NCBI RefSeq assembly: GCF_026914185.1
Contig: NC_070562.1
Location: forward strand, 7,502,001 to 7,566,000
Length of the DNA stretch: 64,000 nucleotides
Reading direction: 5' to 3'
DNA from: Puccinia triticina
Taxonomy: Eukaryota > Basidiomycota > Pucciniomycetes > Pucciniales > Pucciniaceae
Shown here: positions 54,601 through 64,000 of the stretch, in pieces
How the letters are laid out: each line of letters begins with the position of its first letter
How positions within the stretch are numbered: the stretch's first letter is position 1
Made by a program: the position numbers and the translations under genes
Notes under the pieces: generated by a model
Told to the model about the DNA's origin: nothing
The model's database searches: none
Seen by the model: the letters and a program-made list of their open reading frames with translations, nothing else

Positions 54601-57600
54601 TGTCAGCAAGACTGCCAAAGCGCCCAACCATTTGGTCAGATGTACCTTCCCAACTGGCCGAGCTGGCCTTCGTTGGCTCCTTGTATGTACATTTCCATGG
54701 CAGTGCTTGTGTTGGTAGGCTTCAGAGGTAGTGGCTGTACATGCAAGCAAGCCAACAATATACTTGCTGTATGTACCGTTCCTGGCAACGGTCACAGTGG
54801 TGTGACAAAAATCTTTGTGGCTTTCAGCCTCCATCCTGGGCGAAGGTGATGACAAAGCGCTGTGAAATCATGAACTCTTGATTATATAAGGGGGCATCTC
54901 CTGCACCATTTTTTTTGCCCCAGGTGATCCACCCTGCTCTTGCATTTGCAGAGCACTGGAGGTGATCCTCCCCCTCCCCGGTTGCACTTGCAATTGGCTG
55001 AGGGGTTTCCAGACCCGACTTTTGCCCCACGCACTTGCGCCAGGCTGAGCGGGTTAACACCGGTCTCTTTTCACCTGTGGCATGTCACAGGCTGGGAGTT
55101 CGTTAAATCCTTTGCTTTTTTTGTACATATGTTAATAAATAATGATTTGTATTGCTTGTTTGTTTAGTGTTTCAGTTTGTATTTTTTTTGTGATTGCTTG
55201 TATATATAGGGGAAACCCTTGAATTTTCTTTTGGCAAAACTGTGGTTTTAATAAACTTAGATGTCCGCCAGCTGTTCACCTGTAGGCACCCAGGTTATCT
55301 CAGTTTTCTTTTGATACAAGGCTTGGTTAGTTATCGCAAATTCTCTTTCTGTATGGCGCGCCCTCTTGTTAGAAGAATCGTCTGTCCCAATCTTAACAGC
55401 CAATTGGTTATCGCAATAGAGCTTGCCACAAAAGTCTTTACGTACAATGTCTTTGAGCAAGTGCCAAACCCAGAGAACCTGCCTCGTAGCAATGCCCAGC
55501 GCCATGTATTCTGCTTCGCACATTGAGGCAGCCACGGTGGCCAATCTCCGCGAAGCCCAGATGATCAGACATCCCATGAAAGTCAGAAACAAACCATAAG
55601 TTGATTTTGAGTGCTCTCCGCCCCACAAAGCATCGCAGAAACATTTCAAAGCAGATCTGTCCACCTGAGGCCGCAGCGTCAGAACCTCCCTTCTGGAGTG
55701 AGCCAAGCAGTTGACCAGATGTCGTACGCCTTTCCAATGAGTCGGACCTGGAGCTGCAGAAAAACGAGCCAAGAAATTCACCGCAAAAGATATATCGGGG
55801 CGTGTCCCCACCGCTACATAGCTCAGGGACATAACCACAGACAAAAAGGATTTTGAGGAAGCAGGGTCCCCTTCCTGTGTCAAGTTAATGTCTAGGTTAG
55901 CAGGTAGAGGTGTCTTTGCCATGGTCACGCCATCCCAGTGATTATCAAGGATATCATTCACCAGTTTGTGTTGACTTAATATAAAGGAATCTGGCGTGCG
56001 TACTATTTCAACCCCTACAATTGACGAAAGTTTGGCCTCCCATTTGATTTCCAGCTTTCCGGCCAGCGCACTTTCCAGATCTTTCAGTGCTTCCACCGAA
56101 TTGCCAGTGACGATCCCGTCATCCACATGAACCCAAATGACACCTGTTTTTGTCGGGTCTTGCAGGACATAAAGGCTAGTCTTGTAGTGACTCGCCGTAT
56201 AGCCAAGATCTTTCAGGATGTCGCGCAGATGAAGCCACCAACACCTCGCCGCCTGTCTTGTGCTGTACAGAGCTTTCTTCAGACGGAGGCCTTCTCCTGG
56301 TTTGAGTTGCATCCCTTCCGGGGGCTTTATCCAGATCTCCTCGTCGATATCTGAATTCAGATACGCCGCTACAAAATCAAAAGAGTGTACTGGCCACTTG
56401 TGAGCAATCGCCAGCGTCAGCACCAACCGCATGGATGCAAAGGTCGCTGTGGGTGCAAAAGTTTCCTTGAAATCTTGCCCCGGAATTTGCGCAAACCCTT
56501 GCGCAACATACCGTGCTTTATACCTAGTAACCTTCCCATCTGCAGCTTTCTTGACGGCGAACACCCATTGTCCGTCCAACTCACGCTTTGTGGTATCCAT
56601 TATGCAGACTTGCCAAACTTGTTTTCGATCCAGGTTACCGAGTTCTTCTTCCACTGCTTTCTTCCAATGTTCCCAGTCCGATGACTTTTGCGCTTGTTTG
56701 AAAGTCTTTGGAATGCCAGCCATGTAGAAACCACACGTCTCAATGATTTCATCCACCAGCCGTTCCTCTTGTTCAAACGCCAATTCCTGCGAAAAATCAC
56801 CTAAAGATACCGCATTAGTAGTTGGGTGAATGGTTAACTTGGCCTGTATTGCAGGTTCCATATGGGACTGCTGAACCATCCGTGGACCAAGAATATCCTC
56901 AAAGGTTGCCCAAGCCGAAGAAATCAGTTTGTCAGTCTCCGGTACCCAGAACATCCACCCCTTACTATCCCCCAGGTGCGCTATTACATGCGTCCGAACA
57001 GCTCGATCTGCCAGTTTGTTCCTCTTTTCTGGAGGGGTCAAAACATACGCCACACTCCCGAAGATGCGGGCCCAATCTAGTTGTGGCATTGTTCCAAAGA
57101 TCACTTCGTAAGGAGTCTTCTGGCCGCTCGATTTGTTTGGTAACCTGTTTAGGACCCATGATGACCACTCAAAAGCAAAACCCCAAAAGCGTTGAGGCAG
57201 TTTGCTGTCCCCAAGGACACTGCGACCCATCTCCGTGATCGTCCAATTGAAACGCTCCACTACTCCATTCTGGTAATGGTGATAAGGCAAGCTCTGCTCC
57301 GCTCGAATTCCTTTGGATGTCAGAAAATCTACCAGAAATTTATTAGCAAATTCCCCGCCATTGTTGCTCCGCAGAACTTTGACCTTCTTTTCTGTTTGTC
57401 GTTCTAAGCGGTTAATGGTATCAACGATGTGTTTGTTAGCATCAGATTTGTTAGCCATGATCTTAATTTCATTATAACCCGAACCAAGATCTTTTATACA
57501 GAGTACATACTTTCCCTTGTTGAAAGTTTCCACAGGGAAAGGGCCCATCAGATCAGCATTAAGTATCTCCATAGGTGAAACAGACCTATTTGACCTTGCT

Positions 57601-60107
57601 AAAGTGTTTGTCCGCGTTCCTTTGTGTGTCGCACAAACAGGACATCTGAGTTGACCAGACGGCATCTTATCTGGCAGCCCAAAAGCCGCCTTCTGTTGGA
57701 CCAGGCGCCTAATCACTCTTAAACTGGCATGACCAAAAATGCAATGCCAGAACAAAAGAGTCGATTCATCCTTAGTGAGATCCTCCGGGCGCCAGGTGAA
57801 ACTTGGAGTGAGCTCCAAAGGGGACTCAAACACATCTCCTGGCACGGATTTAGATGCCAGCCCTTATATTTCATCAGAAAACTTCTTAAGATCATATTTA
57901 GTTTTATCATTGCCAGTACTTTTTAAATCTTGAGTTAAGTCATTCAAAACAGGAGAACGAGAAGAAGAAGAGAGTTCAGGTGGAGTTAGAGTAGGGAGAA
58001 CAGAACAAGAATGTAGGGAAACAGGAGATTTTGAGCCGCCGGGATGAACGTCCACAGAACCAGGTAACACAGGTCGAGGAAAACACCATTTTTTGGCGTC
58101 ACGTTGGAAAGGACAACTGAAAAGCAACTGCCAATCAGGCGTAAAGATATCAAATGCATCTTTCACATGATTATATAAGAATTGCGAGTCAGCCTTCCTC
58201 AGGGCTGCCAGAGAGATGAGGGTAGACGTTGCATGCTCACAAAAAAGCACTCCTTTAAGAGTTGCGATTTGCCCATTCAGGGTCCGAAACAATAGGTCCC
58301 CAGCTCCTGTGATAAAGGAACTGCCACCCTTAGTGGCCACTCGGAGTGGGATAGGAGTTGAGAAATTGCGAAAAGAACTCAAGACATACCGATTGCCCGT
58401 TAGATGATGTGTCGCACCAGTGTCAATCACTGGATCATCTCCATTCCCCACCGCCAGCTGACTAAACCAAGGCTCCAGGCCTGACTCGAGTTCCTGGTCC
58501 AGACAGCCAATTTCCAGTACCCGGGCCACCGATTGCGGTTGAGATGGCGCTTCTTGAGTGTACTGCTGCGTTGGCGGGTAGGAAGGTTGCTGTTGTGCGG
58601 CAGTTGGTGCGGGGCAATACTGAGGCAATGTAGCCGGCGTGTGAAAACGGGGGTCGTAGCCTGTAGATTTGGAATCGTCCGAGGCTGACAGGTTGGCAGT
58701 CGGCAGAGGTTGAGAGCGCTGTTGAGACGTCGGCAATGATCGTTGGCAATAATCTTGGTGATTGTCCGGTCTGTACAAGTCCGGTTTCCTAGCTGAGTTG
58801 ACAGGAGCATACGGGTTCGAAACCGGAGGGAATTGCCGAGGCATAGGCTGGAAGGGCTGATCAGGTGCAAAACCTGGCGGCGTTACGATCGGGTACCAGG
58901 CCTGGAAGTTCCCAGGGAGGACAACTGGCTGCACCACCCCGGAAGTCTGAAAGCGATTGACGGGTCAAGGAATAACCGGAGGACGATCAAAATTGGTTCT
59001 TCGTGGGACTGGACATTTGCTGAGGAAATGATCTGGGGAGCGACAGTTCCAACACCGCAAGCCTTGGATCGCCATGCCTTCAACTTGAGGAGGAAGACCC
59101 GGCCAGAAATCCGGATGATATAGCTCCATCGCATGTGCATACGGTCCAGGTAGACTGTGTGTTGCCTCATCCAATAACTGCGCACCAAAGGACAACGGTG
59201 TTTGCGCATTCAGAGCCAACTGTTGCTTCGCCACATCAATATGCTTGAGTATCTGATCCGTCGTCACCGCTCTTCTAGACAAAGTCCTACTGCTGCTCGC
59301 CAAATCTTGTTCCACTCTACGATCGACCTCGCGAAGATGTTCCAAGCCTGATTCCAAAGCCGATTGCAGGACTAGCCCCCCAACGTTCTCGCAATTGATC
59401 TCGAGTTGCAAGGTGCTGAAGTCATTGAGTAATTCCAGAAGATAGCTCATCGCAGCTGTGCTGCTCCCATGGTCGGACAACTTGAAATTCTTAAGTTTCT
59501 CCCAACATAACATCTGTTCGGCCCGGGTGATGTTATTGAAACGGGAACGAAGGTGATCATACATATTATGTCCAGTAGCTTGCTTCAAAAGCAGTCGTAC
59601 CATGGAGGCATCCACCGTCTCCAACAGAAGAGACCGGCCCAGTTGTTCATCGGCCACATGAGGATTAGGCTTTGTAAACCAAAGATTATCGGCAAAGAGC
59701 TCCCTCGTTCGCTCGCGCAAAAACAGGTCCCAGTCCGTGAAATTGGACCCATCCGGCTTCAAACGTTGAGAATCCGTTAGAGTAGCGATTGCGTCACAAA
59801 CATTCTGCCCGACCGTACGATTTTGGTGTTGAGCCTGTTGAAGAAACCTAGCAACATCAGCTTTGGTGTATATCGCGGGTCCATCAGCCCCCGGAGCAAG
59901 AGGCCCATCTTCTTGCAAGCCTGGCATATTCGGGCCGGTGTTTCTTGGTGTCGAGGCGTGTCTGCTGTGGGAACGGTGTTGATTGGACGATGCTGGTCGG
60001 GGATTGTTGGTGGCGTAAGCTTCTGGTCGAATTCCAGTGAGATTGGCCGGGAGCCAGGGATTGTTCGCAGATGGGGGAGAGTGTGTGTTTTGAGGAGAGT
60101 GGGACAT
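51687..60107 (-). pseudogene. Copia-4 gag-pol polyprotein, interrupted by H3
   Basis: A single frame from ATG at 60107 (MSHSPQN; an earlier in-frame Met at 60227 is less likely). Gag carries CWNCRSPDHFLSKC (CX2CX4HX4C). Then protease VIDTGATHHL, integrase HCIFGH...CPVC, NADLMGPF, RSNNGGEF and GVVERFN, RT with HVDDGI, and RNase H. Lesions: TGA at 58965-58967, TAA at 57864-57866, and the second integrase Asp is Asn (57363-57365). RNase H stops at LADI where Helitron H3 enters. Across H3 the frame continues from 51751 for 20 codons (LTKSLTREPFERLK...) to TAA at 51687-51689. Confidence 0.93.
51752..55261 (-). mobile_element. Helitron H3, non-autonomous, inside copia-4 RNase H
   Basis: On the minus strand the 5' end TCTAAGTTTATTAAAACC starts at 55261 after A; the 3' end is GCGGC-GTA-GCCGC, eight bases, then CTAG (51752-51755) followed by T. 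The two copia-4 flanks join as GACA|TACTAAC, which restores RNase H in frame. This independently confirms both ends. The 3,510-bp interior has no Rep/helicase. 53080-53540 (minus) holds two related stretches (VFSGQLSS...LNNLAETVAPPIKSF and FFAGKLAEK...LNNLAETAVPMFKSS), probably a captured, internally repeated exon. 53700-54490 is GC-rich with no recognisable product. Confidence 0.92.
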
Positions 60108-60648
60108 AGAGAAGATTGGAAAAAAAAATGATGAGAGATCGGTGGATAAAAGAAACGTGTTGAAGATAGGGGTTGAAGAGAGAGGGAAAAGATAAACAGA
60201 GGAGAGAGAGAAATGTGTTGAAGACAAGGGTTGAAGAGAGGGTGAAAGTATAAACAGAGAGAGAGAGGAAGAAAAAAAACTTTGGGAGATGGATAAACAA
60301 GAGTAGTCGGCACAAGGTTGAAACTCCGTTGGCCTCCCGCTTCACTCTATTTTCACCACTGCAAGGTTCGACCCCCTAGGTACCAAGGTGTCGGGTTTGA
60401 GTTAGCTAGACTCTGGTCTAACTCACAGCAGATATCTTCAAGCTCAGCAATTGGTTAATAGAAGCAAGATTTGATACGAAAACAGTTGCTACGTGGAGGA
60501 TTGACGAGAATGAAAGTTCGGAGAATTAAGAAGAATAATATGACGGATGCGCCCTACGCTGGGCAGTTGATGATGGAAGAGATGTCCCTACGCTGGGATG
60601 ATAGAGTCACACCGATGATTGATAGATGAGAAGAAAAAATGAGACAAA

Positions 60649-60660
60649 GGGCTCATAACC
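60649..60660 (-). promoter_or_regulatory. Copia-4 primer-binding site, half-tRNA iMet type
   Basis: GGTTATGAGCCC on the minus strand begins directly after the LTR and matches the complement of the initiator tRNA-Met anticodon stem-loop (GGGCTCATAACC) at all 12 positions. As in copia and Ty5, the primer would be a 5' tRNA half. Confidence 0.75.
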
Positions 60661-60767
60661 TGTGATGGTTTGAGACAAAGATGAATCTTAGGATCAAACC
60701 ACACTCGCACCAGGACTTGTGCTTGTGTCTAGTGAGTCTGAGCTAAGCCCCAAAAGGGGCTCCAACA
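60661..60767 (-). repeat. Copia-4 5' LTR
   Basis: 107 bp, TGTTGGAGCC...CCATCACA on the minus strand, unusually short for copia. It contains a small palindrome, GGAGCCCCTTTTGGGGCT. Confidence 0.9.
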
Positions 60768-60772
60768 GCTGG

Positions 60773-61290
60773 AACAAAGCTCAGCATGGTTTTTGCAAGC
60801 ATTTCCAGCAGCTCTACAAGGGTTTTGATGGATTTTGGATGGCTGGCCGCCTGCGCAGGAAGCTGGGCTTCAAGGCAGTGCCACTCATGACCCCATTGGG
60901 GCAGCAGTTGATTTGTAATGAGCCATGTAGTGAAAAATGGGTGCTGGCAGGGTCTAAGGCCCGTATTCACGCCAAATTTTGATGCTTGGGGTCAAGCCTT
61001 CAGAGACCCTGCGGGGCCCTCCTCCAGAGAGACTTTGTTAAGCTTGAGGAGTAGGGAACTCCAAAAGGGTGATTGGATTACTGTCCATCACAACACAGGA
61101 AGAATTTAGAAAGGAAACATTTATCAAGGAAGAGTCGTGCTTGGATACTTGTTTGAGATATGTATCAGTCTCATTATAATTTGTTTTTTTTGCTGTATCT
61201 TTATTATTGCTAGAGGATCTGATTTCATCTTTATTGGCTCTTGTGACATTTCTTTGTGCCTGCAAGGGTTGAAGGGCTTTCGCATTTGAA
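60773..61290. other. Spacer right of copia-4
   Basis: The start rejoins the sequence left of 51455. 60773-60980 (plus) is open and coding-like (FQQLYKGFDGFWMAGRLRRKLGFKAVPLMTPLGQQL). The family is not recognised. The rest shows nothing. Confidence 0.4.
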
Positions 61291-61360
61291 AAAGGGTCAA
61301 ACAATAGGTGGATGGTTGTGGTAGTGCCAGTACAACCATCCACCTGTTGTTTGACCCTTT
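61291..61360. repeat. Inverted repeat, 29-bp arms
   Basis: AAAGGGTCAAACAATAGGTG... (61291-61319) pairs with 61332-61360 with one mismatch and a 12-base loop. It directly precedes the FAS2 PPT copy. Confidence 0.8.
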
Positions 61361-61414
61361 CTTTGCTTTTCTCGCTTCTGTTTCTTTTTAAGAGAGCTGC
61401 GTTGGCGGCTACAA

Positions 61415-61803
61415 CCACTCAGAAGTACGAAAACGAAGATGGCGTTTTCGGTGTCGGGACGGATGTCGAGATGATCACAGCCGTGCCACAATCCGACGTT
61501 TTCCTAGATCGAAACTTCACCGAGCAAGGGCTGGCTTGCTGCCGCCCATCGCCTGATTTCAGTGCGTCACTCGCCGGCAAATGGACCGCCAAGGAGGCAG
61601 CCTTCAAGGCGATGAGGACCCTCAGCAAAGACGCGGGTGCGGCCATGAAGGAGATCGAAATCCTCTCCGGACCCAGTGGCCCCGAAATCATACTGACCGG
61701 CGAGGCCAGTAAGGTCGCTCTCGAGAAAGGCATCAAGAAATTAGAGCTTTCGATCTCGCATTCAGATGAAGTCGCCATGGCCTTCGTCGTGGCTCGCCCT
61801 TAA
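61415..61803 (+). pseudogene. FAS2: FAS2 C-terminal phosphopantetheinyl transferase domain, second copy
   Basis: The PPT domain activates the ACP of fungal FAS. From about 61415 the frame reads KYENEDGVFGVGTDVEMITAV, then DVFLDRNF, GKWTAKEAAFKA and a stop at 61801-61803. The N-terminal VFGVGTDVE segment, which holds an acidic residue expected in PPTs, is present here but missing from the copy at 38469. The domain has no internal stop, but the rest of FAS2 is absent. The upstream open frame runs into the inverted repeat at 61291 and is not native. Confidence 0.85.
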
Positions 61804-62470
61804 ACGGCCTATTCTGTGTATTTCTGTCACGATGCTATTGTTATTCTGTTTTTTCTTTCTTTTTCTTGCATAAAGCGTGTATACTTTTCATTAACCTTGT
61901 CCTGACTGAACGCTGAACACCCCATAGCTTCAATGAATCAGTGAACAGTCTTGTTTTCAATCTCTAGTTGTGTGTTGCTCTCGTTGGCTGGTACTGACTG
62001 ACCATCAACAGTAGTATTTTGCTCTCGATGGCCTGTCGCCAGTACGTCAGGGCAGTCTTTTGTCTCGATGGCCGGCACGGTCACCACCTTGCGCCCATCC
62101 GGCCATCCAAGTCAGACTCTCCAGGCGCTGGTGACATTGACAACCGGCCGGTGTGTACATACATGCATATGTATCCTTGACACAACACCCCCATCCGTGT
62201 TAGAAGCTTCCCGTTGAGAGCCGCCAGGACGGCGACCCCAAGCTACGCGAGGGATACAAGTCAAGTGGCAAGGCCACACCCATTAACGCCGCCCGAATCA
62301 TACATGCTATGGGCCGGGCCAATTATCTCGCTTTCATCCAGTGCCGGATCACTGAAGCAGCACAATACTTTGTTCTTTACATCTCCGTAGTTCTCAAAGA
62401 CCCGGCAAAACTGACAAGGTTGTGTCATGGCACCATATTGCTCTGATTCAAGTCGGATCAAAGTGATTTC
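61804..62470 (+). repeat. FAS2 3'-flank segment, second copy
   Basis: Collinear with 38802-39485. Its plus frame reads RDGDPKLREGYKSSGKA..., then RIIHAMGRANYLAF and ITEAAQYFVLYISVVL, slightly longer than in the first copy. A conserved frame in two decayed copies suggests an exon of an unrecognised neighbouring gene. Confidence 0.7.
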
Positions 62471-62663
62471 ATGTTTTGTTATGTATAACCTCAGTGCAGC
62501 CTGGAGCAACCCAGTGAATATAAGATTAGGCGTCCCGCTGAGCCTCCTTCATCGCTAACTCCCAACTGTCAAATCTCTAACTCCTCATTTGTGATAATAA
62601 TGCAAATTAATTTATTGCTTGCTGTGTGTTGCTTGCTAGCAACTCAATGCATGCCACCTATTA
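62471..62663. other. Short spacer
   Basis: No feature seen. Confidence 0.4.
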
Positions 62664-62665
62664 CA

Positions 62666-62932
62666 GGTACTTGATCTTTCTGAATTTCTGAGCAGTCCAA
62701 ACCAAACAACTGACAAGACTGATGCCTTTGATGCTTTCATTGCAACAAAAACAGCACGAATTTCCCCAAGAATTACCGGCAGTGCCTTTAATGGTGACAA
62801 GATAGAGGTAAGGCCGTTGGGTAGTATAGCACACCTGATGGACAACTCCGAAGGACATGAATTTGTTCAAAAATTTATGTACAAGTTTCCAGAGCTGAGG
62901 GAACAAGGAACTGGATTGGCAAGGGATTGTAA
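62666..62932 (+). pseudogene. Unrecognised exon-like fragment
   Basis: Open plus frame VLDLSEFLSSPNQTTDKTDAF...KIEVRPLGSIAHLMDNSEGHEFVQKF...LARDC. It looks coding and eukaryotic. No start is seen and the family is not recognised. It may belong with the repeat X gene downstream. Confidence 0.4.
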
Positions 62933-63122
62933 GTTTCAAAACTGAGCCTGCATGAATGAACAGAACATTGGAAGGTACTGAAAAATACACCTTCCAATTG
63001 CATCTGAATTCCAATAGATGTGGAACATCCAGATTCTGAAGAAGGGAGAGAAGGTATGTTTCATTATCATTTTTCATTCAAGAAATTTCTACACAAACTC
63101 TTGAGCTGACAAGTACTACATA

Positions 63123-63875
63123 GCTTTAATAACATGGTTGCTAAAGGACCTGGATTCTATTAGCAAAAGGGCGCCAGTTCATGATCCCTGGTTTATATGC
63201 CAATTTCTTAACCTGTTGGCAGATATTGACACTCTTGTCTTCCATCATGTACTTCATTGGCTGTCAAAATTGGGAGGAAACATAGTTACTACAATCTCAC
63301 ACTTTCAAGATAAATTGCCAACCTGTTTTTCCTTTGGGAGATTTCTGAGAAAGGTTGATCGTAACAAAGACACGTATGTTTTGTGTCTTTCTATATAAAA
63401 AACAAGCCAACAAAATTGGGTTTCTAATTGTTTTCCTTCTTATTCTTTTGATGAACCAGGAATCGCTTTGATATACTGAGTTTACTATTTGAGAAAACCT
63501 ATCAAACAGATCCTACTCTCAAGCAAATCTTATCTAGATTTCATCAGAACATAAGCCAGGAAACTAACACTTTATTGGAAAATTTGAATTCTGCCCTATC
63601 ATTTATAACTATCAAAAAGAAAGGATATGAAAAATTACAATGGCAAATGACTATATTTGAAATAATTAATTCCCTTTACAAGCATCAAGTGATAAATGTT
63701 GAGGATTTAAGGAAGTTCTTTCAATATGAGAATAACATTGAATATGCTGCCAAATATCTTCAAGACCAATATTCATACCATATCAATGGTTCCTTTGAAA
63801 GAACATATTACTGCAATCCTGGAAAACATGTTTTTGACCAAGGCTTTGGTTCAGCTCTGCATAACATCTTTCCTG
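63123..63875 (+). CDS. Repeat X gene, internal exons, unknown function
   Basis: Two exons, about 63123-63373 and 63460-63875, joined by a GT-AG intron with frame kept (KDT-NRFDIL). The next donor follows FPG at 63876. The protein is helical and Lys/Leu-rich (LITWLLKDLDSISK ... HWLSKLGGN ... TNTLLENLNSAL ... FFQYENNIEYAAKYLQDQY ... CNPGKHVFDQGFG). No catalytic motif is recognised. Exon 2 is the source sequence of repeat X at 1620-1796 and 13983-14165. Upstream, 63040-63080 matches the exon end at 45170-45210. It continues beyond the window. Probably a multicopy, perhaps transposon-borne, rust gene. Confidence 0.55.
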
Positions 63876-64000
63876 GTAAATGAAATCCAGTTTCACCCAG
63901 AAATGTTTCTCCAAACTGATATAATTTCTAATTCTCTTTTCTAAACTCTTATAATTTAAATCCTTGATAGCACTTGAGGATTATCAAAGGAAGAGGTTTG

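Larger units (their letters stand above)
51460..60767 (-). mobile_element. Ty1/copia retrotransposon, copia-4 (split by Helitron H3)
   Basis: Short 107-bp LTRs: 60661-60767 (5' end on the minus strand) and 51460-51566. The duplication GCTGG is at 51455-51459 and 60768-60772. The LTRs differ by about two bases. The primer-binding site is at 60649-60660 and a long G-run polypurine tract (minus strand) at 51565-51588. A long untranslated leader separates the LTR from gag. Net length without H3 is about 5.8 kb. Confidence 0.93.

Noticed and set aside
60369..60392. tRNA 3'-end-like primer site (TGGTACCTAGGGGGTCGAAC on the minus strand)
   Set aside because: The 107-bp LTR ends 270 bp earlier, where an exact half-tRNA site adjoins it. 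The putative T stem here does not pair.

Overview
The window looks like repeat-dense DNA from a rust fungus (Pucciniales, probably Puccinia). This rests on short GT-AG introns, four Ty1/copia families, MULE-like elements whose transposase carries a GCM-type zinc finger, a spliced Tc1/mariner transposase, and broken copies of fungal beta-tubulin, fatty acid synthase alpha (FAS2) and DNA primase large subunit (PRI2). The species cannot be fixed from sequence alone. Almost no gene is clearly intact. The best candidates are an 826-aa P-loop ATPase/nuclease-like reading frame (39850-42330, minus) and one spliced accessory gene inside the mariner-like element (33914-34920, minus).

Layout. 1-1619 is the right end of MULE-like element A. 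Unknown repeat X (1620-1796, resuming at 13983) carries a second MULE-like element B (1797-13982) with a 9-bp target duplication. Element B is split by a Helitron (1986-8571), which is itself split by a Helitron in the opposite orientation (4982-8460) carrying beta-tubulin and RhoGEF-like debris. Copia-1 (14233-20561) lies in the right part of repeat X and holds a 112-bp MITE, a solo LTR and one undefined insert. A PRI2 fragment (21320-21825, resuming 37138-37188) is split by copia-2 (21831-37132). The 3' LTR of copia-2 is split by a 10.1-kb Tc1/mariner-type element (26806-36937) holding its transposase, two related accessory genes and the 5' part of copia-3. A FAS2 pseudogene (37189-38801) follows, then the ATPase/nuclease frame, then a MITE-rich stretch (43493-49662). 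Copia-4 (51460-60767) is split by a third Helitron (51752-55261). The right end holds a second FAS2 C-terminal copy and a longer copy of repeat X, which proves to be a spliced gene of unknown function.

How the parts relate. The window is best read as nested insertions. Most boundaries are fixed by target duplications or by restoration of the interrupted sequence: 9 bp for MULE, A|T for Helitrons, 5 bp for copia elements and solo LTRs, TA for mariner and its MITEs, and 3 bp for another MITE family. Many breaks in the coding regions are CGA-to-TGA stops or Asp-to-Asn changes at catalytic aspartates in a C-G context, as expected from decay of methylated CpG. No rRNA, CRISPR array, prokaryotic operon or origin is seen.
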